DNA of 64,000 nt, taken from Cytophagaceae bacterium UBA7467 (lineage in GTDB: Bacteria > Bacteroidota > Bacteroidia > Cytophagales > Spirosomataceae). Made by a program: the position numbers and the translations under genes. Within the stretch, counting starts at the first letter, position 1; each line of letters opens with the position of its first letter. Shown here one piece after another: positions 57,904-64,000 of the stretch. Under the pieces are notes generated by a model. The model was not told the DNA's origin, ran no database searches, and was given only the letters and a program-made list of their open reading frames with translations. Location: the NCBI GenBank assembly GCA_002479785.1, contig DLPD01000005.1:1-64000 (forward strand), in the 5' to 3' direction.

Positions 57904-59850
57904 GTGAAGTATAGACTAATTGTTCTTCTTGTTTTATGGGCTATTTCGCCTGCTTTTGCACAGACATTGCAGTCAGCAGGAGGGGATCGTAATTCTTTCC
58001 CTGATCCCATGGCACCCAAGGATCCCAATGCCCCTAAGCCCGTTTCAAATGGGAAGTCTGGCCGCGCGGCTTTGGACGACTCCACTAAAATGCTCTACGG
58101 CCCTCAAACGATGTCCTATTTTAGGGAAGAAGATGTGTTGAATGGACGAGGAGCCAAAAAAACAGTGGATACGAGTCTACACTTGTTTCATCGCTATTTA
58201 TTTCAAGAGAGATCGGGTTTTTTGACGGCTCATTTAGGGAATGAGGGAACTGCTGTTCGGAATATCTTTATCCATAAACCGGATCAAATAGGGACGCAAT
58301 TAGGCTATAATGCCTATATGCCCTATGCTTTTGCGACGGATGAGGTAAAGTATTACCAAACGAAATCTCCCTATTCTGACGTCGAATATTACCTTGGGGC
58401 CGGGGGTCAAACGCGTTTGAATTTTACCTTTGCACGCAATGTGGATTCCCTTTGGAATATGGGTTTTGAGATTCAGAGGCAGGTTTCTGATAAATTTTTG
58501 ACTGATTCGAAATACAAATCCGGGAATCAAACCTTGTCTGAACAATGGGGTGTATTATTTCAAACTAATTTTAGAACCCGCAATAACCGGTATCGATTAT
58601 TATCCCATCTAAACTATTTTGATCATGGAATCCAAGACCAAGGAGGATTGCAATTATTGAATGGTTTAAATCCGACTACTGCTTTGAATTATACGGATAA
58701 TGGAGCATTATTTTCAACTTCAGGAGTCCAGTCTAATGATTCCTTTATTAAATTTCATTTTTACCACGAGTTCATTGGGTTCAAAGGACTGCAATTCTTT
58801 CAGCGAGTAGAGGTAGAAAATAGAACGGCAAAGTTTAAGGACCTTAATTTTGCTACGAATTTGACGAACTCTTTTTACTCGAAAAATTTCAGCTCTCAAA
58901 CCGATTCCTTGTACAATGAGAATCAGTGGCAATCCTATGTGCATCAGACGGGTATTAAAGGATTATTTAGAGGCTTTACCTACAGAACGTATTTCAAACA
59001 GCGTTATTGGGATGTAAATAACCCAATGGCAGGTTTGCAAAAGAACCGCTTAGAAAATTATGTGGGTTTGTTTTTGCAGCAAAAATTCAATGACAAAATT
59101 GACTTTACTGCAGATGGGGAATATTTAGTAGGTTCCGATTACCGCATGCAAGCGAGTTTTATTTCCCCTTTCTTTCAGATAAAGGCGAGTCGTACCTCCA
59201 TCAGCCCTTCGATTGCTCAGAATTGGACATATAACGCTGCTTTTCGTTGGAATCAATCGTTTGTAAATATCCTATTTGATGAATTGACGGGAACTTTGGA
59301 TTTACATTCGAAAAACATCTATTTCCGTCCGACTGCTACGATTCAACGTATTGGGAATTATGCCTATTTTGATACATTGGCCACCGCTAAACAAACGAAT
59401 GATGCGATTGGCGTATTTAGAACAGGATTTTCAGCAGGGGGGACGTTCAAACGTTTTGAATGGTCTGCTTTGTTTTTAGCCAATACAAAGACGGGTCCTG
59501 ATGTCATTAGAATGCCCAACTTAGTGGCAAATGCGAATCTTGCGCTGAATGTGCAATACAAGAAACTGTTGTATATGCAGTTTGGCGTGGATGTACAACA
59601 TCAATCAGCTTATTATGCGGATGCGTATATGCCTACGATGCAGCAATTCCATCTGCAGGATCGCTATGAAATCCCAGCCTTTGTTCAGGCAGATGCCTAT
59701 GTGACTTTACGCATTAATCGAGTTCGACTTTTCTTTAAAATGCAAAATGTAACGCAAGGATTGTTAAATTCGAATTACTATACTGCTTACTTACATCCGG
59801 CGATGGCTCGTTCCTTTGGTTATGGCGTTCGTTGGTTGTTATTTGATTAA
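57904..59850 (+). CDS. Putative porin (large outer-membrane barrel)
   Basis: The 648-residue protein has a signal peptide (about 1-20, ending PAFAQ) and many amphipathic strands rich in aromatic and Asn/Gln residues, for example FNFTFARNVDSLWNMGFEIQ, NRYRLLSHLNYFDHG and a terminal VRWLLFD. This fits the Bacteroidota putative-porin family (Porin_10 type); cargo unknown. The start is GTG, the only initiation codon that keeps the whole signal peptide. A proline-rich linker (PDPMAPKDPNAPKP) precedes the barrel. Confidence 0.85.
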   Translation: MKYRLIVLLVLWAISPAFAQTLQSAGGDRNSFPDPMAPKDPNAPKPVSNGKSGRAALDDSTKMLYGPQTMSYFREEDVLNGRGAKKTVDTSLHLFHRYLFQERSGFLTAHLGNEGTAVRNIFIHKPDQIGTQLGYNAYMPYAFATDEVKYYQTKSPYSDVEYYLGAGGQTRLNFTFARNVDSLWNMGFEIQRQVSDKFLTDSKYKSGNQTLSEQWGVLFQTNFRTRNNRYRLLSHLNYFDHGIQDQGGLQLLNGLNPTTALNYTDNGALFSTSGVQSNDSFIKFHFYHEFIGFKGLQFFQRVEVENRTAKFKDLNFATNLTNSFYSKNFSSQTDSLYNENQWQSYVHQTGIKGLFRGFTYRTYFKQRYWDVNNPMAGLQKNRLENYVGLFLQQKFNDKIDFTADGEYLVGSDYRMQASFISPFFQIKASRTSISPSIAQNWTYNAAFRWNQSFVNILFDELTGTLDLHSKNIYFRPTATIQRIGNYAYFDTLATAKQTNDAIGVFRTGFSAGGTFKRFEWSALFLANTKTGPDVIRMPNLVANANLALNVQYKKLLYMQFGVDVQHQSAYYADAYMPTMQQFHLQDRYEIPAFVQADAYVTLRINRVRLFFKMQNVTQGLLNSNYYTAYLHPAMARSFGYGVRWLLFD

Positions 59851-59873
59851 AATACAGTAAACCTAACTAAATT

Positions 59874-60362
59874 ATGAAATCGATTTCTCGCCGAAATTGG
59901 GTGAAAGGAATGGCGCTTGCTACGTTAGGAAGCGTTGTTTTTACAGACCTAAAAGCAGCCAATGCGCCTCGTATTCAATGGAGTGCTGATCAAGACCAAT
60001 TATTACAAGCTTGGATAGGGGTCATTATTCCAGAATCCAGTATTCCTGGTGCAGTTTCTTTAGGCGTTCCAGCCTATGTAAAGGTGATGCTTCGCGATTG
60101 CTATGAGCCAGTTGCAAGCACTACCTTGATGAAGGTTTTAGCCTCTTTACCTTCCATTGAGAAAGTTGCTGAGTCCGAGAGGGAGCAGTTGTTTTTCCAA
60201 ATCGAACAGGGTAAACAGGGATCTGATGCGCAAAAAGCCATGAAGACCCTTAAAGGATTGACCATTCAAGGCTATACCACGACAGAATATGTCATGGTGA
60301 ATCACTTTAATTACGTGATGGCACCTGGATTTTTCAATGGCTGTGAACCTATTAAAAAATAA
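59874..60362 (+). CDS. Gluconate 2-dehydrogenase subunit 3 family protein
   Basis: The 162-residue small subunit carries a twin-arginine signal (SISRRNWVKGMALATLGSVVF), so it is exported folded, probably with the GMC partner as hitchhiker. The mature part shows LLQAWIGVIIPESSIPGAVSLGVPAYVKVML, typical of the subunit 3 family. The next gene, eight bases on, is the FAD-containing dehydrogenase. The cytochrome c subunit of three-part gluconate dehydrogenases is not adjacent. Confidence 0.9.
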   Translation: MKSISRRNWVKGMALATLGSVVFTDLKAANAPRIQWSADQDQLLQAWIGVIIPESSIPGAVSLGVPAYVKVMLRDCYEPVASTTLMKVLASLPSIEKVAESEREQLFFQIEQGKQGSDAQKAMKTLKGLTIQGYTTTEYVMVNHFNYVMAPGFFNGCEPIKK

Positions 60363-60370
60363 ACCGAGCG

Positions 60371-62077
60371 ATGAATATTTTAACAAATGCAGAAAAACGC
60401 ACCTATGGTGCGATTGTGATAGGTTCCGGAATGGCTGGAGGCTGGGCTGCTAAGGAATTTTGTGATAAAGGAATTAAGACTTTGGTGCTCGAAAGAGGAC
60501 GCAAAGTAACCCATAATGAAGATTATCCAACGACTTTGTTGAGTCCTTGGGAAATGGAACACAGAGGGCAATTAACGAAGAAGGAGGTGGATGAAAATCC
60601 GGTAGTTTCAAAATGCTATGCCTTCAGAGAAGATGCAAAGCATTTCTTCGTAAAGGATGCAGAACATCCTTACATTCAGGATAAGCCGTTTGATTGGATA
60701 CGGGGCTACCAAACGGGTGGTAAATCTCTCTTGTGGGCGCGTCAAACACAACGTTGGTCTCAACTTGATTTTGACGGCCCTGCGCGTGATGGATTTGCGG
60801 TGCCTTGGCCCATCACTTACAAGGAAATTGATCCTTGGTATTCCTATGTGGAGCATTTTGCAGGTATATCGGGTAATAAGGATGGTTTGGATTCCTTGCC
60901 AGATGGGGATTTTTTACCACCGATGGAATTAACCTGTGTGGAAAAACATTTCCAAAAAGAAATGAAACGTTTGTATGCTGATCGTCATGTGATTATTGGC
61001 CGTTGTGCACACTTAACGGAGCCTCGCGATATTCACATCCAACAGGGACGCGGAACGTGTTTAGGCCGTAATTTATGCCAAAGAGGTTGCCCCTACGGCG
61101 GTTATTTCAGCGCCAATTCGTCAACTTTACCTTGGGCTGCGAAGACGGGTAATATGACATTAAGAACGGATTCTGTAGTTCATTCGATTATCTATGACGA
61201 GCAGAAACAAAAAGCTGTAGGTGTTCGTGTCGTAGATGCACACACGAAAGAATTGGTGGAATATTATGCAAAGGTGATTTTTGTAACGGCAGCTGCATTA
61301 AATACAAACTTAATTTTATTGAATTCAAAGTCCTCTCGCTTCCCGAATGGTTTAGGAAATGACAGCGGTCTATTAGGTACTCACATTGCCTTCCATAATT
61401 ACCGTGCCTCCCTTTCTGCGGAATACGAAGGGTATTTAGAGTATAAAACCTCAGGGGGGCGCCCTAATTCAGGCTATATTCCACGTTTTAGAAATCTCTA
61501 TAAGCAAGAAACGAACTTCTTACGTGGTTATGCGGCAGGGATGAGCGGTGGAAGAGGTACGCATGCAGATCAAAGTTCGGTAGGCGAAAGCTTGAAAAAT
61601 TCATTATTGAATCCAAAATGGTCGAACTGGTACGCCGGATCTCACATGATGGGGGAAACGATTCCGAAAGAAAGCAATAAAGTGACTTTGGACGCGACAA
61701 AAAAAGATGCCTGGGGAATGCCATTGCTTCACATGGACGTGAGTTACGATCATAATGATGATTTGATGGTTAAAGATTTTATTGAACAATTCACTGAAAT
61801 GTACGAAAAGGCCGGCTTCAAGAATATCAAAACCCGTGATTCCCATGCTCCAGCTGGATTAGATATCCACGAAATGGGTGGAGTGAGAATGGGATCAGAT
61901 CCGAAGACGTCTCTTTTAAATAAGTGGAATCAAATGCACCATGTCAAGAACGTATTTGTGACGGACGGGGCTTGTATGACCTCTACTTCCACCCAAAATC
62001 CATCATTAACCTATATGGCCTTTACAGCTCGTGCGGTGGATTATGCAGTGAAAGAAATGAAAAAAGGAAACTTGTAA
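60371..62077 (+). CDS. GMC family oxidoreductase (sugar/alcohol dehydrogenase large subunit)
   Basis: The 568-residue flavoenzyme begins with the FAD-binding motif AIVIGSGMAGGWAAKEF, then LVLERGRKVTH, GGKSLLWARQTQRW and a C-terminal GMC region with DIHEMGGVRMGSDPKTS, VTDGACMTSTSTQNPSLTYMAFTARAVDY. It has no signal of its own; export by the Tat signal of the small subunit is inferred. It probably oxidises a sugar or sugar acid in the periplasm. A Cys-rich stretch (RNLCQRGCPYGGY) is a feature of this branch. Confidence 0.92.
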   Translation: MNILTNAEKRTYGAIVIGSGMAGGWAAKEFCDKGIKTLVLERGRKVTHNEDYPTTLLSPWEMEHRGQLTKKEVDENPVVSKCYAFREDAKHFFVKDAEHPYIQDKPFDWIRGYQTGGKSLLWARQTQRWSQLDFDGPARDGFAVPWPITYKEIDPWYSYVEHFAGISGNKDGLDSLPDGDFLPPMELTCVEKHFQKEMKRLYADRHVIIGRCAHLTEPRDIHIQQGRGTCLGRNLCQRGCPYGGYFSANSSTLPWAAKTGNMTLRTDSVVHSIIYDEQKQKAVGVRVVDAHTKELVEYYAKVIFVTAAALNTNLILLNSKSSRFPNGLGNDSGLLGTHIAFHNYRASLSAEYEGYLEYKTSGGRPNSGYIPRFRNLYKQETNFLRGYAAGMSGGRGTHADQSSVGESLKNSLLNPKWSNWYAGSHMMGETIPKESNKVTLDATKKDAWGMPLLHMDVSYDHNDDLMVKDFIEQFTEMYEKAGFKNIKTRDSHAPAGLDIHEMGGVRMGSDPKTSLLNKWNQMHHVKNVFVTDGACMTSTSTQNPSLTYMAFTARAVDYAVKEMKKGNL

Positions 62078-64000
62078 TGCAGACATTTTTAGGTAAAACG
62101 GCTGATCACCTCTTCCAAGCTCATGGCATGGAAGAGCTGAAAGATATTGCTGTCGTAATGCCCTCGCAACGGGGTATCCTTTACCTAAAGAAAGAATTAG
62201 CCATTAGGGGTGATCGACCGTTTTTGTCTCCCGCTTTTTTTACAATAGAAGAATTTGTGTTGCAGATGACAGATTCTGTGCTGGAGGATCCGATTGACCT
62301 GTTGATAGAGGCCTATGCCTGTTTTAAGGAAGTCGATTCGAAAGTTGATTTTGATCGTTTTGTCACGTGGGGGCAGATGATGTTGAAGGATTTCGATACG
62401 ATAGATATGTATTTAGTGGATCCCTCGGCCTTATTTTCCTTTCTTTCCGAAGCTAAATCGATCGAACGCTGGGGCCAAGAATATGGGCAGGAACATGCGG
62501 ATGAGTGGATAACGGCTAATACACAAGCCTATTTCAAATTATATGATTCTCTTTTAGAGGTCTATATTCGCCTTAAAAGTAGGTTAGAATCGAAAGGAAC
62601 TACCTATAGGGGACTAGCCTATCGAAAATTGGTGGAGCTATTAGAGGCAGGTAAATCGCTCGGATTTAAGCAGATTTATTTTGTAGGATTTAATGCGCTC
62701 TCTAAATCAGAGGAGACCATCATTCGTTTGTTATTACGGGAAAATGTGGCGCAGACGCTTTGGGATGCAGATGAATATTATGCCAAAAGCAAGCATCACC
62801 GGGCAGGTAACTGGCTAAACCAGTATGCAGACCCTGGTGATTCTGCCTATTTATCACGCGGTCCATTTCATTGGATGGGGCGGGACTTGTTAGAAAAGCC
62901 AAAAAAAGTTGAGATTATTGGATTAGCGAATCCATCTGCTCAGATTTTTGTGGCTTTGGATCAAATTCGCGCTTGGCAATCTGAACATGGGGATTTGGAA
63001 CAAGTAGCCCTCGTGTTAGGGGATGAGAGTCTTTTAGATTCATTATTGCCTTATTTAGGTGAATTTAAAGACCGCCTGAATATCACTATGGGTTATTCAT
63101 TAAAGAAGGCTCAAGTGTTTTCATTGATCGAGCTGTGGTGGTCCTTGGTACCTTTGGAAAAATACCCTGTTTCACAGCTGAAAGCATTGAAAGAACATCC
63201 ATTAATGTCTTCTATTTCTTTGCCTACCTGGAAAGAGACTGATTTATATTTGTCACATGTTCCAAGCGGCAGTAACCTTTTTATCCCATCTACTTCGTGT
63301 TTTCAGGACTGTTTAAAAGCGCTCATTTGCCTGCTGACGGATATTTTATACAAAACAGATAAGGATGATTGGGATGCAGAATCGCAGGCTATTTTGCAGG
63401 CTTTGACTGTGTTAGATAAGTTAGAAGAAATCGCGCAGTCGAATGACTTTATTACGGTGAAAAGTGGACAGGCTCTGTGTAAGCAGCTACTGCAGCAGCA
63501 AAAAATGACCTTTGAAGGGGCGGAAAATCGAACCTTACATGTAATGGGGCTGTTGGAAACTCGGACCTTGGATTTTGATAGGGTAATGGTTCTTTCGCTA
63601 AATGAAGGTAGCTTACCGGGAACAAGAAAGCGTGAAAGTTTGATACCTGTTGATATAGCGAATATGGCCGCCTTCTCGCTACCTACGTTCACACAAGCGG
63701 ATGCGGTGACGAGTTATCACTTTTATCGCTTGTTGCAGCGCCCTAAAGAAGCCGTGCTGGTGTATGTGCAGAATGAATCTTCTTCAGCCGAGGTAAGCCG
63801 TTTTATTCGCCAGATTCGCTATGATTGGGCCAAAAAGAATCCACATTTGACCCTGCGTGAGCCATTGGTTAAATTCAGTTCGAATAAGGCAAATAATCCA
63901 GAAATAACCTTGCGCATTGAGAAAACGCCGGAATTAATCTCAGAAATTAAAGACGTTCTAGCCAGAAGAGGATTATCTCCCTCATCAGTTGCCATGTTTG
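62077..64000 (+). CDS. AddB-like helicase/PD-(D/E)XK nuclease family protein, N-terminal part
   Basis: An open frame starts at ATG 62077, overlapping the GMC stop as TAATG, and continues without a stop for 641 codons to the window edge, so the gene is truncated here. It begins MQTFLGKTADHLFQ and VVMPSQRGILYLKKEL, like the inactivated helicase part of AddB, and later has HVMGLLETRTLDFDRVMVLSLNEGSLP and a YHFYRLLQRPKEAVLVY region, typical of UvrD/AddB motif V-VI neighbourhoods. The C-terminal nuclease domain should lie beyond 64000. It is likely part of an AddAB-type end-processing complex. Confidence 0.85.
   Translation, partial: MQTFLGKTADHLFQAHGMEELKDIAVVMPSQRGILYLKKELAIRGDRPFLSPAFFTIEEFVLQMTDSVLEDPIDLLIEAYACFKEVDSKVDFDRFVTWGQMMLKDFDTIDMYLVDPSALFSFLSEAKSIERWGQEYGQEHADEWITANTQAYFKLYDSLLEVYIRLKSRLESKGTTYRGLAYRKLVELLEAGKSLGFKQIYFVGFNALSKSEETIIRLLLRENVAQTLWDADEYYAKSKHHRAGNWLNQYADPGDSAYLSRGPFHWMGRDLLEKPKKVEIIGLANPSAQIFVALDQIRAWQSEHGDLEQVALVLGDESLLDSLLPYLGEFKDRLNITMGYSLKKAQVFSLIELWWSLVPLEKYPVSQLKALKEHPLMSSISLPTWKETDLYLSHVPSGSNLFIPSTSCFQDCLKALICLLTDILYKTDKDDWDAESQAILQALTVLDKLEEIAQSNDFITVKSGQALCKQLLQQQKMTFEGAENRTLHVMGLLETRTLDFDRVMVLSLNEGSLPGTRKRESLIPVDIANMAAFSLPTFTQADAVTSYHFYRLLQRPKEAVLVYVQNESSSAEVSRFIRQIRYDWAKKNPHLTLREPLVKFSSNKANNPEITLRIEKTPELISEIKDVLARRGLSPSSVAMF

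Noticed and set aside
1..64000. tRNA, rRNA, prophage or integrated element
   Set aside because: Intergenic regions are short and contain no tRNA-like cloverleaf signatures, and gene content is core metabolism throughout with no integrase or phage genes.

Overview
The window is a dense, moderately AT-rich piece of chromosome from a member of the Bacteroidota, most likely the Cytophagales. This is inferred from gene content and promoters, not from a database match. Supporting signs are a hybrid two-component regulator with Y_Y_Y and AraC domains, a DUF2723 membrane protein, MenC, LpxK, many predicted outer-membrane or lipid-anchored proteins, and repeated promoters of the Bacteroidota form TTTG, 19-21 bases, TAnnTTTG. 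I see no rRNA, tRNA, CRISPR, phage or insertion-sequence gene. All 55 annotated genes are on compact operons, and no gene-free stretch exceeds 300 bases.

Layout. 1-8.7 kb: repeats, pepT, gltA, an RlpA-like protein, queE, then a run from a small lipoprotein through nadE, coaX and agmatine deiminase to a second lipoprotein. 8.7-12.3 kb: two periplasmic PpiC-type foldases, one with an embedded OmpA-like segment. 12.6-15.1 kb (minus): PhoD-like phosphatase, OsmC, thyA. 15.2-20 kb: lysA, a membrane-anchored AraC regulator divergent from a SnoaL-like secreted protein, and a lone circularly permuted ATP-grasp protein. 20-31 kb: ogt-polX repair pair, LOG protein, rpiB, a polytopic membrane protein, rbfA, an FtsX/LolC-type permease, a minus-strand operon ending in a dicarboxylate/glutamate symporter, a methyltransferase and a MocA-like nucleotidyltransferase. 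31-43 kb: purL-truA, radA, an outer-membrane barrel with pheS and DUF2723, grpE-dnaJ, queG. 43-50 kb: a GntR/LacI-type regulator divergent from a large HTCS, followed by a zinc phospholipase-like protein and a phosphodiesterase. 50-64 kb: mnmA, a degenerate TrpF homologue with PBP1A and hemF, menC, lpxK, a putative porin, a GMC dehydrogenase with its small subunit, and the start of an AddB-like nuclease that runs off the window.

Most genes are core functions: queuosine (queE, queG), NAD and CoA synthesis, tRNA modification (mnmA, truA), envelope biogenesis and protein folding. The unusual material lies between genes. Five intergenic loci carry arrays of degenerate 7-base units. In four of them two arrays face each other, each ends inward at a junction close to AAAGTTGGAAT, and they enclose one or more hairpins, several of which look like strong bidirectional terminators. 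Three further palindromes beside two of these loci share a conserved apical sequence, GTGYTNCGCAAT, on stems of differing sequence. A second theme is promoters placed almost on top of start codons (grpE, the porin, polX, the RlpA-like gene), which predicts leaderless or nearly leaderless transcripts.
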